DNA of 64,000 nucleotides, from positions 162,096 to 226,095 of the forward strand of contig NZ_JAQBNR010000011.1 in assembly GCF_028288465.1 (NCBI RefSeq), in the 5' to 3' direction. The notes under the pieces were generated by a model that was not told the DNA's origin, ran no database searches, and saw nothing but the letters and a program-made list of their open reading frames with translations. Below are positions 34,647-44,996 of the stretch, one piece after another. The number at the start of each line of letters is the position of its first letter. The stretch's first letter is position 1. The translations under genes were made by a program, and so were the position numbers. This DNA comes from Ferruginibacter sp. (lineage in GTDB: Bacteria; Bacteroidota; Bacteroidia; Chitinophagales; Chitinophagaceae).

Positions 34647-36386
34647 ATGAAATCAATTTTGCAAAAAATAGCCAATACAAAGGCATGGTTGCCCTTAACA
34701 ATTTTGTTGCTCGTTTTTATAAATTGGCTAGGGTCAAAATTTCATACCAGAGTAGATTTTACCAACGAACAAAGATTTACGCTTTCAGCTTCTACACAGA
34801 AAGTATTGCGGAATTTGGATAGCACAGTTGATGTAACTGTGCTGCTGGCAGGCGACGTAAAATCTGAGTTTAAAAAGCTGTCGAACAGTACCCGTGAACT
34901 GTTGGAGAATTTTAAAAATTATGGCGGTAACAAAATTCAATACAAATTTGAAATACCGGGTGAAGGATTGGATGATTCCACAAAGGCTAATTTATTTGAT
35001 TCTTTAGTTAATATGGGATTAAGGCCAACCAACCAGCAGGTACAGGTAAAGGAAGGCGAAGGCAAAACCCAGCGCCAGATATTTCCGGGAGCCATCATCC
35101 AGTATGGAGGCAGGTCAGTAGCAATAGATTTATTACAGGGCCAGGTACAAAAAAATGTTTTTAATTCGGATGATATTTTGGATAAGCAATCCCTCAACAG
35201 TGCAGAGGCTTTGCTGGAATATAAGTTTGCCAATGCAATACAGAAGTTAACTCAAAAAGACGTACCGGTGGTTGCGTATGCCTATGGCAATGGTGAGCCA
35301 CCATTTGGATTTTTGCCGGTGAATGATGTTTTTCAAACACTGGGTAAAAATTTTATTGTAGATACGGTGGATGTAAGAACTCAGCCGTTTTTAAGTCCTG
35401 AATATGCAGCCATAGTAATTGTAAAACCTACAATAAAATTTACCGATGATGATAAATTTAAAATGGATCAGTATGTAATGAACGGGGGCAGACTATTATT
35501 TTTTATGGATGTGTTGTATGCCGAACGTGACAGTCTTCAAAATGGCGAACTGGTAGCTTATTCAAGAGACCTCAATCTGAATGATTTGTTATTTAAATAT
35601 GGTGTAAGAATCAATACCGATTTACTGGCCGACAAACATGCAGACAAAATCCCGGTGGAAGTAGGTTCGGTAGGAGGAAAAAGTCAAAAGCAACTATTGA
35701 CTTGGCCTTATGCTCCGTTACTACAGCCTGGTTCAGCACATGCCATAGTAAAAAACCAGGCAGACGTAGTAGGGCAATTTGCCAATTCTATTGATACAGT
35801 AGAAGCCGCAGGTATTACAAAAACGATTTTATTGTCATCTTCCGCCAATGCCTATACGTTACCTACGCCGGCAAGAATACAGCTGAATAGTTTACAAACA
35901 GTAGAAGATATTGCCAGGTTCAACCTTAAAAATATTCCGGTGGCTGTTTTATTGGAAGGAAAATTTACCAGCATGTTCGCAAATCATGCAAGCCAGTCAC
36001 AATTGGATACTTTAAAAGAGTATCACATTAATTTTTTAAGACAAAGTAAAACAGCCGGTAAAGTAATAGTAGTGGCAGACGCGGATATTGTTTTGAACCA
36101 GGTATCTGATATAATTGGTCCGTTGCCTATGGGAACGAATAAATACACCAATATTCAATACGCCAATAAAGACTTCTTTTTAAATTCTACGGAATACCTT
36201 GCAGATAAAAACAATATTCTGGATGCCCGGGCTAAGGATTATACCCTTCGGCTACTGGACGTTAAAAAAACTACTGACCAGCGTTCACTTTGGCAACTGG
36301 TTAATATAGTGGCTCCAATATTGCTGGTATGCCTTTTTGGATTGGGGTATCAGTGGTGGCGAAAAAGAAAATATACTAAACAATAA
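34647..36386 (+). CDS. gldG: Gliding-motility-associated protein GldG
   Basis: The 579-residue protein has an N-terminal transmembrane helix (about 10-28) followed by FTNEQRFTLSASTQKVLRNL, a large extracytoplasmic region of the ABC_transp_aux type (VAYAYGNGEPPFGFLPVNDVF), and a C-terminal transmembrane helix (LLVCLFGLGYQWW). This matches GldG, whose gene regularly follows gldF. It is thought to be an auxiliary part of the GldFGA transporter. The exact substrate is unknown. It ends 2 bases before the TerC-family gene. Confidence 0.93.
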   Translation: MKSILQKIANTKAWLPLTILLLVFINWLGSKFHTRVDFTNEQRFTLSASTQKVLRNLDSTVDVTVLLAGDVKSEFKKLSNSTRELLENFKNYGGNKIQYKFEIPGEGLDDSTKANLFDSLVNMGLRPTNQQVQVKEGEGKTQRQIFPGAIIQYGGRSVAIDLLQGQVQKNVFNSDDILDKQSLNSAEALLEYKFANAIQKLTQKDVPVVAYAYGNGEPPFGFLPVNDVFQTLGKNFIVDTVDVRTQPFLSPEYAAIVIVKPTIKFTDDDKFKMDQYVMNGGRLLFFMDVLYAERDSLQNGELVAYSRDLNLNDLLFKYGVRINTDLLADKHADKIPVEVGSVGGKSQKQLLTWPYAPLLQPGSAHAIVKNQADVVGQFANSIDTVEAAGITKTILLSSSANAYTLPTPARIQLNSLQTVEDIARFNLKNIPVAVLLEGKFTSMFANHASQSQLDTLKEYHINFLRQSKTAGKVIVVADADIVLNQVSDIIGPLPMGTNKYTNIQYANKDFFLNSTEYLADKNNILDARAKDYTLRLLDVKKTTDQRSLWQLVNIVAPILLVCLFGLGYQWWRKRKYTKQ

Positions 36387-36388
36387 AC

Positions 36389-37348
36389 ATGGGCAATACT
36401 GGCTTTTTATACCTTGTCTTTTCATTGATAATTGTAGTGGCATTAGTTTTTGATCTTGGATTGCTAAGTAAAAAAAACCAGGTTATTACCATCAAAACGG
36501 CCCTTGTACAAACCCTCTTCTGGGTGTTTTTGTCATTTGCTTTTTGTGTGTTTATCTGGTTTAGGGATGAAGGAGGCACCGGAAAACCAGATGCCATTTC
36601 TTTTCTTTCAGCTTATTTGCTGGAGTGGTCACTTTCAATAGATAATATCTTTGTTTTCATTATCATTTTTACTTTTTTTGGCGTAAAAGAAAAAAATTAT
36701 TCGAGGGTTTTGCTAGCCGGTATTTTAATGGCCATCATATTCAGGATCATTTTTATTGCGGCAGGAAGTGAGCTGGTTGCAAGGTTCGATTGGATCATGT
36801 ACGTGTTTGGCGTTTTTTTGGTTTACACAGGTGTAAAAATGTTTGGCAGTAATGAAGAAGAAGAGTTTGCACCGGATAAAAACTGGGCGTTTAAATTGCT
36901 CAAAAAAATAATGCGCACAACAGATGCAGAGCCGGATGGCAGATTTGTTATTGTAAAAAGCGGGCGTCTCTTTTTTACCAAACTGGCGATGGTGGTAGTT
37001 ATGCTGGGATTGATTGATATTGTGTTCGCATTGGATTCTATCCCTGCTGTGTTTTCTGTTATACCCGATCCAGGCAAGAAAATGCTGATTTATTCATCGA
37101 ATATTTTTGCCGTACTGGGTTTACGAAGTTTGTTTTTTTTATTGCGCGGGGCAGCCAATAAATTTAATTATTTACAGCAGGGTATTGCGGTAGTTTTGTT
37201 GTTTATAGGCATAAAAATGCTGATCGAAAAGTGGATTCATTTCCCTGTTTGGGTATCATTGCTCGTAATTGTTTTTTGTATAGGTTCATCCATTTTTTAT
37301 TCGGTTTGGCATAAGCAAAAAAACGGTAGTGTGGAAACTCCGGAATAA
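36389..37348 (+). CDS. TerC/Alx-family membrane protein
   Basis: The 319-residue protein has about eight transmembrane helices with the family hallmarks EWSLSIDNIFVFIIIFTFFG and DIVFALDSIPAVFSV, which hold conserved acidic residues in the membrane. TerC/Alx proteins are linked with metal, mainly manganese, export and with pH or tellurite response. It is translated nearly continuously with gldG and overlaps or adjoins the start of murF-alr. A role in metal supply to exported proteins is possible but not shown here. Confidence 0.92.
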   Translation: MGNTGFLYLVFSLIIVVALVFDLGLLSKKNQVITIKTALVQTLFWVFLSFAFCVFIWFRDEGGTGKPDAISFLSAYLLEWSLSIDNIFVFIIIFTFFGVKEKNYSRVLLAGILMAIIFRIIFIAAGSELVARFDWIMYVFGVFLVYTGVKMFGSNEEEEFAPDKNWAFKLLKKIMRTTDAEPDGRFVIVKSGRLFFTKLAMVVVMLGLIDIVFALDSIPAVFSVIPDPGKKMLIYSSNIFAVLGLRSLFFLLRGAANKFNYLQQGIAVVLLFIGIKMLIEKWIHFPVWVSLLVIVFCIGSSIFYSVWHKQKNGSVETPE

Positions 37349-37376
37349 TTATTATTCATTCTTAATACAGTATTCA

Positions 37377-39884
37377 TTGTATTCAATTTCAGAAATAGTA
37401 CAAATAATTAAAGCCGATTGGGTGCAACAAAATGCCCCTGCAACCATCGATCATATTTTACTTGACAGCCGTAAATTATTATTTCCGGCATCTTCTTTAT
37501 TTTTTACGCTTGGGGGACCAAGAAGAAATGGAATTATATTTATAGACGAATTGTATGAAAAAGGAGTTCGCAATTTTGTAACCGATCAGCAAATAAATCC
37601 TGATCACTTAAGTAAATATCCCGAAGCCAATTTTCTACAGGTAAGAGATGCGCTACAATCGTTGCAACAACTTGCTGCATTTCACCGCAAGCAATTTACT
37701 CTTCCTGTTATTGGCATTACCGGCAGCAACGGTAAAACTATTGTAAAAGAATGGTTATATCAATTGCTGCATAACAATTACAATATTGTAAGAAGCCCTA
37801 AAAGTTATAATTCCCAAATTGGTGTTCCGCTTAGTGTTTGGCAAATAAATGGAGCGCACGACCTTGGCATTTTTGAAGCAGGTATTTCTCATGCGGATGA
37901 GATGGAGCGGCTTGAGAAAATAATAACTCCGGGCATTGGTGTATTTACCAATATCGGTGACGCACACAGCGAAGGATTTTTAAACGTGCGGCAAAAAATA
38001 AATGAAAAACTAAAATTATTTCTGCACAGCGATGTGCTGATTTTTAATGCGGATGATCCGGACGTAAATAATGCCATTAATACATTTGCGGGTAACGTAA
38101 GAAGTCATGATAACTTTCAGCTTTTTTCGTGGAGCAAAAATGCCAAAGCTGCTTTACAGATTATCGACATCGAAAAAAGCAATGGGCTTACCACTATAAA
38201 AGCCATTGATTACAGGCATGATAAAAGTGGCAAAGCCGTTTCAATATCAATTCCTTTTACAGACGAAGCATCGGTTGAAAATGCTATTAACTGCTGGTGC
38301 GTATTGCTTTATTTAAGCACAGACGAACTACTTATTGCAGAAAAAATGCTTCAGCTGCGTTCTGTTGAAATGCGCCTGGAGTTAAAAAAAGGAATCAATA
38401 ATTGTTCAGTAATCAATGACAGTTACAGCGCAGATATTAATTCGCTTACCATTGCATTGGATTTTTTAGTACAGCAACAGCAGCACTCGAATCGTACATT
38501 GATACTAAGTGATATTTTGCAATCGGGTAAAAGCGGCCGGGAATTGTACACCGCCGTTGCCGCTATTTTGGAGCAGAAAAAAATCAACCGGTTCATTGGT
38601 GTTGGTCCCGAAATTGTAAAGCAGCAGGCTGCATTTAAAAACATTCCACAGACAATTTTCTTTTCATCCACGGCTGAATTTAAGCAGCAATTTTATACGC
38701 TGCATTTTCACAATGAAACCATATTGCTAAAGGGTGCCAGGGTTTTTGAGTTTGAGCAGCTGAGCCATTTACTCGAAGAAAAAGTACACCAGACAGTGAT
38801 GGAAATTAACCTGAATGCCATTACGCATAACCTGAAGCAATATCAGCAGGAATTGAAGCCCGGTGTAAAAGTGATGGCAATGGTAAAGGCTTTCAGCTAC
38901 GGAAGCGGCAGTTTTGAAATTGCAAACTTACTGCAGTTTCATAAAGTAGATTACCTGGCAGTCGCCTACACAGACGAAGGAGTAGAACTTCGTAAAGCCG
39001 GGATAACATTACCTATCATGGTGATGAATGCAGAAGATGTAACGTACGATTTAATGGTACAATATAATCTTGAACCTGAACTTTTTTCATTTGCTATATT
39101 AACCGGATTTCAGCGGTATTTGCTGCAATCGGGCATTACAAATTACCCGGTGCATATCAAGTTGGATACGGGTATGCACCGTCTCGGGTTTGAAGCAAAA
39201 GACATAGAATCCTTATCTGCGTTTCTTAAGTCATCATCAACATTTAAAGTACAATCTGTTTTTTCTCACCTGGTGGGAAGTGATACAGAACAACTGGATG
39301 AATTTACACAAACGCAGGCCGACCTCTTTTTGCAAAGCTGCGATGCATTGCAAAAAATAACCGGTTACACTTTCTTACGTCATATTGGAAACACGGCTGC
39401 CATTCACCGGCATAAAAACTTACAGTTGGATATGGTTAGGCTTGGTATTGGTTTATATGGTATAGACAGTAGCCCGGCCATGCAGCAACAGTTAAAAAAT
39501 GTAACTACTTTAAAAACTACCATATCCCAGATAAAAAATGTGAAGGCCGGGGAAACTGTTGGTTATAGCCGTAAGGGTACAGTCAAAAAAGATTCTGTGA
39601 TTGCTACCGTTCGTATCGGCTATGCGGATGGCTACCCGAGAGCATTAAGTAATGGCAAAGGAAAAATGTGGCTAAACGGAAATTTGGTGCCTGTTATTGG
39701 CGTAGTGTGTATGGATATGACGATGCTTGACATTACAGGAATCCATGTTGCGGAAGGGGATGAAGTGATTATTTTTGGTGAACCTTTATCGGTACATGAT
39801 GTTGCCAGCTGGTCGAAAACAATTCCGTATGAAATATTAACTGGTATTTCTCAACGGGTTAAACGGGTTTATTTTGAGGAATAA
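37377..39884 (+). CDS. murF-alr: Bifunctional MurF / alanine racemase
   Basis: Two enzymes are fused. Residues about 1-460 form MurF: ATP site GITGSNGKTIVKEW, SYNSQIGVPLSVW, FEAGISHADEME and the NDSYSAD block. Residues about 470-835 form an alanine racemase: PLP lysine in AMVKAFSYGSG, HIKLDTGMHRLGF, and the catalytic-tyrosine region VGYSRKG, then VIGVVCMDMTMLD. One protein thus makes D-alanine and adds D-Ala-D-Ala to the peptidoglycan precursor. The start is uncertain: GTG at 37329 overlaps the upstream gene, while the TTG at 37377 (MYSISEIV) matches the normal N-terminus better. This fusion is frequent in Bacteroidota. Confidence 0.95.
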   Translation: MYSISEIVQIIKADWVQQNAPATIDHILLDSRKLLFPASSLFFTLGGPRRNGIIFIDELYEKGVRNFVTDQQINPDHLSKYPEANFLQVRDALQSLQQLAAFHRKQFTLPVIGITGSNGKTIVKEWLYQLLHNNYNIVRSPKSYNSQIGVPLSVWQINGAHDLGIFEAGISHADEMERLEKIITPGIGVFTNIGDAHSEGFLNVRQKINEKLKLFLHSDVLIFNADDPDVNNAINTFAGNVRSHDNFQLFSWSKNAKAALQIIDIEKSNGLTTIKAIDYRHDKSGKAVSISIPFTDEASVENAINCWCVLLYLSTDELLIAEKMLQLRSVEMRLELKKGINNCSVINDSYSADINSLTIALDFLVQQQQHSNRTLILSDILQSGKSGRELYTAVAAILEQKKINRFIGVGPEIVKQQAAFKNIPQTIFFSSTAEFKQQFYTLHFHNETILLKGARVFEFEQLSHLLEEKVHQTVMEINLNAITHNLKQYQQELKPGVKVMAMVKAFSYGSGSFEIANLLQFHKVDYLAVAYTDEGVELRKAGITLPIMVMNAEDVTYDLMVQYNLEPELFSFAILTGFQRYLLQSGITNYPVHIKLDTGMHRLGFEAKDIESLSAFLKSSSTFKVQSVFSHLVGSDTEQLDEFTQTQADLFLQSCDALQKITGYTFLRHIGNTAAIHRHKNLQLDMVRLGIGLYGIDSSPAMQQQLKNVTTLKTTISQIKNVKAGETVGYSRKGTVKKDSVIATVRIGYADGYPRALSNGKGKMWLNGNLVPVIGVVCMDMTMLDITGIHVAEGDEVIIFGEPLSVHDVASWSKTIPYEILTGISQRVKRVYFEE

Positions 39885-40012
39885 ATACATTACAATTAAT
39901 GGAAATTTCGCTAGGTAAAGTAAAGTTTGTACGGTGTTTCATCGCTTCCAAAACCGCATGATTTCTAAAAACTAAATGAAAAAGCTCAGCTAAACCTTAC
40001 ATCGCAAACTAT

Positions 40013-40020
40013 TATCTTTG
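40013..40020 (+). promoter_or_regulatory. -7 box upstream of lspA
   Basis: TATCTTTG is an exact TAnnTTTG. It ends 9 bases before the ATG at 40030, so the mRNA would have almost no leader. No -33 box is apparent. Confidence 0.35.
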
Positions 40021-40029
40021 CCAACTATT

Positions 40030-40701
40030 ATGAAATTAAGAAACACAGCACTGATCATTTTTTTAGTTGTACTGGCAGACCAGGCATTAAAGTTTTATAT
40101 CAAAACTAATTTTTATTTAGGCCAATCCCACAATGTGTTAGGCAAATCATTTCAACTGTATTTTGTTGAAAATGAAGGCATGGCTTATGGATGGAAATTT
40201 GGCGGACAGGCAGGTAAAATGTTGCTTACGCTGTTTAGATTGGGGGCGGTCATTTTTGGTGTTTGGTATTTGATCAACATCACCAAAAAGAAATACAACC
40301 GCGGGTTTATTGTTTGTGCAGCACTGATATTTGCCGGCGCACTGGGTAACCTGATTGATAGCATGTTTTACGGAATGATATTCGAAGAAAGTAATGCCTA
40401 CCATATTGCAACACTTTTTCCTAAACATAGCTATGCCGGCTTTTTACATGGTAAGGTGGTAGATATGCTGTACTTTCCTATTATCAGGGATACCCACTTT
40501 CCAAAATGGGTGCCTGTTTGGGGAGGAGAAGATTTTGAATTCTTTCGTCCGATATTTAATTTGGCAGATGCCTCTATCTCAACTGGGGTGATTGCTATAC
40601 TGGTTTTTCAAAAACGCTTTTTTCAACACAATTCAGTTACTGAACCCGGCGATACTGTTGAAACCGGAGCCATCGTAAATGATGATGTGCAGATACAATA
40701 A
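40030..40701 (+). CDS. lspA: Lipoprotein signal peptidase (signal peptidase II)
   Basis: The ATG at 40030 gives a 223-residue protein with four transmembrane helices. The catalytic aspartates lie in GNLIDSMFYG and FNLADASIS, and VENEGMAYGW corresponds to the NxGxAFG motif. It removes signal peptides from lipoproteins after lipid attachment. The insertion between the catalytic regions (EESNAYHIATLFPKHSYAGFLHG and the RDTHFPKWVPVWG loop) is larger than in Proteobacteria but typical of Bacteroidota. It serves the many lipoproteins of this organism, several of which are encoded here. Confidence 0.96.
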   Translation: MKLRNTALIIFLVVLADQALKFYIKTNFYLGQSHNVLGKSFQLYFVENEGMAYGWKFGGQAGKMLLTLFRLGAVIFGVWYLINITKKKYNRGFIVCAALIFAGALGNLIDSMFYGMIFEESNAYHIATLFPKHSYAGFLHGKVVDMLYFPIIRDTHFPKWVPVWGGEDFEFFRPIFNLADASISTGVIAILVFQKRFFQHNSVTEPGDTVETGAIVNDDVQIQ

Positions 40702-40730
40702 AAATCTTTAAATTTTTTTTATTCAAATCA

Positions 40731-43091
40731 CTATTCCATCTTAAGCATCCGTTTGGTAACGGAACTATTTTCATAATAAATTGTCACACTGTAAATTCCC
40801 GGCGTTAAAAACTCAAGATTGTTTAGCGTAAAATTGTTAAGGTCTTTTTTGCCATTTATCATCTGCTTATACACGCCCTGTCCCATCGCATCGGTAATAT
40901 AGAATCTAACCACACCGGCTCTGGGCAGGTTATAATTAATACTGATAAAATCTGTAAATGGATTTTTAAATCCCAACACTTCAAAAGTGGATTGTTTGGG
41001 ACTTACTACGACTGTTTCACTGTATTTAGACGAACCGTCACTTCTGCGGAGCCTTAAACGAAAATAGGTATCCGCTCTTATTACTTCATTGTCATTGGTA
41101 TAATAAGAATTGAAAGTGGTTGAATTGCCGGCTGGCTTTTCAGTCGCTTTTTCAAAATGAACCCCATCCGCACTTTTCTCAATTTCGTACCTGGAAAGGT
41201 TTATTTCATTTGATACAACCCAGGTTAAAACTGTTTTAGACTCGTAGTTTAGTTTACCTGTAAAGGAAATTATATTGGATTCCAATACTGCCGGACAGGA
41301 AATTACTTTTACCATAATGTAATTCCCGTCGGTAAAAGAACAGTTGCTACTTGAAACATTGGCTGCGCTTGTACCCAACACAACCCTGAACAAATGGCCG
41401 CTATCCGAATGACTCACGGTGAAAGGTCCAAAGTTGGTAATGTATTGATACTTCCCATTTACCGGAGGTCCAATAGTCACGTTTCCAGAGCTGGTTGCCT
41501 GCGGAGGCGTACCCCATGTTACCCCGCCATCTGTGCTTCTCTGCCATTTGTAGTAAGAATATTTTGGGTTGTAAGAATATCTTACCGTGTCGGCAAAAGT
41601 TAATTGTGTACCCGTAGTGCAACCCAATGCAATTGGTTTGTAATTCATAGTAGAAGATGGACCGCAGGTGCCGAGTGCCAGGTCATCCAATACCCAGTCA
41701 TTACCGCCACCACCGGAAGCATTATTGCGGATGGAAATTACAGCCGCCGTTTGCCCGGGTCCTGTTTTGAAAACAAAACCTTTTTTTACCCAGCCCAGAC
41801 TGTCCAGTTCCCCGCTTGAATAAAGATCAATATCATTAATAGCAAATGTAAGATTGGGCCGTACACCGCCTGAGTAAGTGCTCACGCTATTCTGATCAAT
41901 TCCGCAGCGTCTGCAAATATTTTTTACCCAGGCACTGAATTCATAATAAGTATCAGGACATAAACCTGATACAGTTTGCCTGTATGCTTCGCTTGTAACA
42001 ACATCAGCATTTACCATCAGCATGTAACCACCCTTGCTGCCTGGCGCCGGTGCCGGATTACCTGTAGAATTATTGGTACCGGTATGGTCGCCCATAATAT
42101 CCCAAAAACCGCCAAACATCCTGTTTACACAACTATCGGCTGTGGGAATTGGTAGTATAGCTGTACAGTTCGGCTGCATTCTCGCATTTGGATTGGTACT
42201 GCCGGTAGGGCTTGTATTATTTACGATGGCATAAGATCCATCGCCGATTGCAACGGACCGGCTTGCCGCTAGATAGCTGTAGTTAGGAATGATATAGGCT
42301 GGCCCGTAACTTCTGTTTTGTACATAGCCACTATCAAAAGTACCGGTAGCTTCAACAGCAAGGTTATTACCGAGGGCATTGCCGCATAAGGCGGTTGCAG
42401 TGGAGTCAATATAAATTTTGTAGGGTACAGCATTGATAGTTGTATCCGCGCCTGAAGATGTTTTTCTGTAAACAAGTTTTCCAACTCCCAAAGTAATCGT
42501 GTCTCCGGGATTGCCTGTTACTGTAACCCTGAATGCCGTTGTTAATAATGCTCCTCCAAACAATTTAGGTATATACCCACCAATCAATATATAACCTGAC
42601 CCTGTATTGTCGGTTAATTTTCCGGGGTTAGAACCTGGATCACCTGCAGTTGTGCCTACGTTAATTCTTACCTGGTATTCTCCGGAGTTAGGATTTGCAG
42701 TATATGTTCCTGCATCATCTCCGGCATTGAGTGAATAATTTTGTACTGTAAGGCCTTCATTTGTTATAAGGCGTAAGGAATCGGCAGCCCCGGTATTCAT
42801 GCTCGTCTTTAACGGAACACTGTCATAGTATCTTACATTCCATATTTTATAGGCATTACCATTAGGGACTTTATTACTTGCATTATAAGTTGGGCCTAAA
42901 AAATAATTGGTCCGTATTTCTAGAATATCTCCTTTCTGCACGGCACCACCCGTCGTTCGTTTCGTTACGTTAACATACCCGTTTCCATATCCCAGTAATG
43001 GATTGTGCTGTCCGTAGGTTGTCTGCAAAATGCACAACGATAACCCGGTAAAGAACAACGCAATATGTAATGGTGAGCAAAATTGTTTCAT
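40731..43091 (-). CDS. Secreted multidomain protein with T9SS sorting domain
   Basis: The 786-residue protein has a signal peptide (about 1-27, ending TYGQ), an N-terminal beta-rich region, then a jelly-roll-like domain (LCPDTYYEFSAWVKNICRRC, later GGGGNDWVLDDLALG), an Ig-like segment, and a C-terminal type A sorting domain (last about 70 residues; LTPGIYSVTIYY, ending VTKRMLKME). Such tails guide proteins through the T9SS to the surface. The central domain is like carbohydrate- or surface-binding modules. No catalytic motif is visible. It is probably an adhesin or matrix protein. Confidence 0.8.
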   Translation of the reverse strand: MKQFCSPLHIALFFTGLSLCILQTTYGQHNPLLGYGNGYVNVTKRTTGGAVQKGDILEIRTNYFLGPTYNASNKVPNGNAYKIWNVRYYDSVPLKTSMNTGAADSLRLITNEGLTVQNYSLNAGDDAGTYTANPNSGEYQVRINVGTTAGDPGSNPGKLTDNTGSGYILIGGYIPKLFGGALLTTAFRVTVTGNPGDTITLGVGKLVYRKTSSGADTTINAVPYKIYIDSTATALCGNALGNNLAVEATGTFDSGYVQNRSYGPAYIIPNYSYLAASRSVAIGDGSYAIVNNTSPTGSTNPNARMQPNCTAILPIPTADSCVNRMFGGFWDIMGDHTGTNNSTGNPAPAPGSKGGYMLMVNADVVTSEAYRQTVSGLCPDTYYEFSAWVKNICRRCGIDQNSVSTYSGGVRPNLTFAINDIDLYSSGELDSLGWVKKGFVFKTGPGQTAAVISIRNNASGGGGNDWVLDDLALGTCGPSSTMNYKPIALGCTTGTQLTFADTVRYSYNPKYSYYKWQRSTDGGVTWGTPPQATSSGNVTIGPPVNGKYQYITNFGPFTVSHSDSGHLFRVVLGTSAANVSSSNCSFTDGNYIMVKVISCPAVLESNIISFTGKLNYESKTVLTWVVSNEINLSRYEIEKSADGVHFEKATEKPAGNSTTFNSYYTNDNEVIRADTYFRLRLRRSDGSSKYSETVVVSPKQSTFEVLGFKNPFTDFISINYNLPRAGVVRFYITDAMGQGVYKQMINGKKDLNNFTLNNLEFLTPGIYSVTIYYENSSVTKRMLKME

Positions 43092-43396
43092 AATAGGTAT
43101 CAGGGCTGGATATTATAACAAGGGTATTTTAAAATAATATTGCTGATTTTTTAAAATGATGAACCCAATGCTAACAGAAACGGAAATTTTTTAAAATTAT
43201 TTCGTTTGTATATTGACAGGGGGAAAATACTTCTCTTTCCCGGCCTGCATTGTAGCACTTTTACTGCTTTTTTTGTAGGGGCAACACGTCAATCTTAGTA
43301 GAAGAAGTTTTATGATCACAATTTTTTAAAAAACAGTGAAATAACAAAAAAGGCACCTTCCCGGGTGCCTTTTGTATAACTGTTATAAGTGAAGTT
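43092..43396. other. 305-base gap
   Basis: The left part is the upstream region of the T9SS protein gene; the right part holds the fumC terminator at 43348-43373. I see no gene. Confidence 0.6.
43348..43373 (-). terminator. Terminator of fumC
   Basis: AAAAGGCACC (43348-43357) and GGTGCCTTTT (43364-43373) pair perfectly; on the reverse strand a T run follows. Confidence 0.9.
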
Positions 43397-44797
43397 TTAT
43401 TTTATCTTTCCAACCATATTGGCAGGTATAACCCACTCATCAAATTCCTGCGGTGTAACATAGCCCAATTGTACTGCCATCTCTTTTAATGTTGTTCCTT
43501 CTTTATGTGCTTTCTGTGCAATTTCAGCGGCCTTGTAATAACCAATCTTTGTATTTAATGAAGTAACAAGCATCAGTGAATTATCCACGTGTTTTTTAAT
43601 ATTGGCTTCAATCGGCGCCAATCCTATAGCACACTTATCATTGAATGAAACACAGCCATCACCAATCAGCCGGGCACTATGTAAAAAATTATAGATCATG
43701 ACCGGTTTAAAAACATTCAGCTCAAAATGGCCCATGCTTCCACCGATACCTATTGCAACATCGTTGCCCATTACCTGTGCAGCAATCATGGTAAGTGCTT
43801 CGCATTGCGTAGGATTTACTTTACCGGGCATGATTGAAGAGCCCGGCTCATTATCCGGAATAAAAATTTCGCCAATACCCGAACGTGGACCGGATGATAA
43901 CATACGGATATCATTCGCAATTTTCATTAAACTCACGGCAACTGTTTTTAAAGCACCATGGGCTTCTACAATGGCATCGTGGGCAGCCAATGCTTCAAAT
44001 TTATTTTCTGCAGTTATAAAAGGCAGGCCGGTTAATTGAGCAATGTGTTTGGCAACATTTTCGGAATAGCCTTCTGGTGTGTTGATACCTGTTCCTACAG
44101 CTGTACCGCCCAATGCAAGCTCACTTAAATGAGCCAATGTATTTTTAATTGCCTTTAAGCCATGGCTTAATTGTGATACATAACCGCTGAATTCCTGTCC
44201 CACAGTTAATGGGGTAGCATCCATAAAATGCGTACGCCCTATTTTAACCACCTGCATAAACTCCTTGCTTTTTGCAGCCAGTGTATCCCTTAATTTTTCA
44301 ATGCCGGGAATGGTGGTTTCTATTAAAATTTTATAAGCCGCAATGTGCATGGCAGTTGGAAATGTATCATTGCTGGATTGTGATTTATTAACATCATCAT
44401 TGGGATGCAAAAACTTTTCTTTGTCTTCCAGTTGTCCGCCATTGATTACATGCCCGCGGTAAGCCACTACTTCATTTACATTCATATTACTCTGGGTACC
44501 GCTGCCGGTTTGCCAAACTACCAGCGGGAAATAAGCGTCTAATTTTCCATCCAGAATTTCATCACATACCTGGCCAATCAAATCGCATTTTTCTTTGGAT
44601 AAAACACCGGCATCAAAGTTGGTCAGCGCAGCAGCTTTTTTTAAGTAAGCAAATGCTTTGATAATTTCTTTGGGCATTCTGTTAATGTCCTGTGCAATTT
44701 TAAAATTATCAATGCTGCGTTGTGTTTGTGCGCCGTAGTAGGCTTCAACAGGCACTTTTACTTCACCCATTGTATCTTTTTCAATCCGGTATTCCAT
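43397..44797 (-). CDS. fumC: Class II fumarate hydratase
   Basis: The 466-residue protein has the fumarase/aspartase signature [13 protein letters not shown] and the earlier [28 protein letters not shown] and [10 protein letters not shown] blocks. It interconverts fumarate and malate in the TCA cycle and needs no iron-sulfur cluster. The length is normal, and the start context [13 protein letters not shown] is typical. It has its own terminator. Aspartase is unlikely because the spacing and residues agree better with FumC. Confidence 0.96.
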   Translation of the reverse strand: MEYRIEKDTMGEVKVPVEAYYGAQTQRSIDNFKIAQDINRMPKEIIKAFAYLKKAAALTNFDAGVLSKEKCDLIGQVCDEILDGKLDAYFPLVVWQTGSGTQSNMNVNEVVAYRGHVINGGQLEDKEKFLHPNDDVNKSQSSNDTFPTAMHIAAYKILIETTIPGIEKLRDTLAAKSKEFMQVVKIGRTHFMDATPLTVGQEFSGYVSQLSHGLKAIKNTLAHLSELALGGTAVGTGINTPEGYSENVAKHIAQLTGLPFITAENKFEALAAHDAIVEAHGALKTVAVSLMKIANDIRMLSSGPRSGIGEIFIPDNEPGSSIMPGKVNPTQCEALTMIAAQVMGNDVAIGIGGSMGHFELNVFKPVMIYNFLHSARLIGDGCVSFNDKCAIGLAPIEANIKKHVDNSLMLVTSLNTKIGYYKAAEIAQKAHKEGTTLKEMAVQLGYVTPQEFDEWVIPANMVGKIK

Positions 44798-44996
44798 ATA
44801 GTTATTTTTTAGAGTTTTTTATTCGCCGCAAAGTTAATTATTGCAGTACTAAATAATAAGCAATTATGATAATAATCATAGGCAGTTGGCAAGCGGGGTA
44901 ACTGCTGTAATCATAGCAACAGCTGGCGGCATGCCTGCACAGGCTCATCGTATGAAGATTGGGAGTGCAATTATATGCAGGATGGAACTACTGAGC

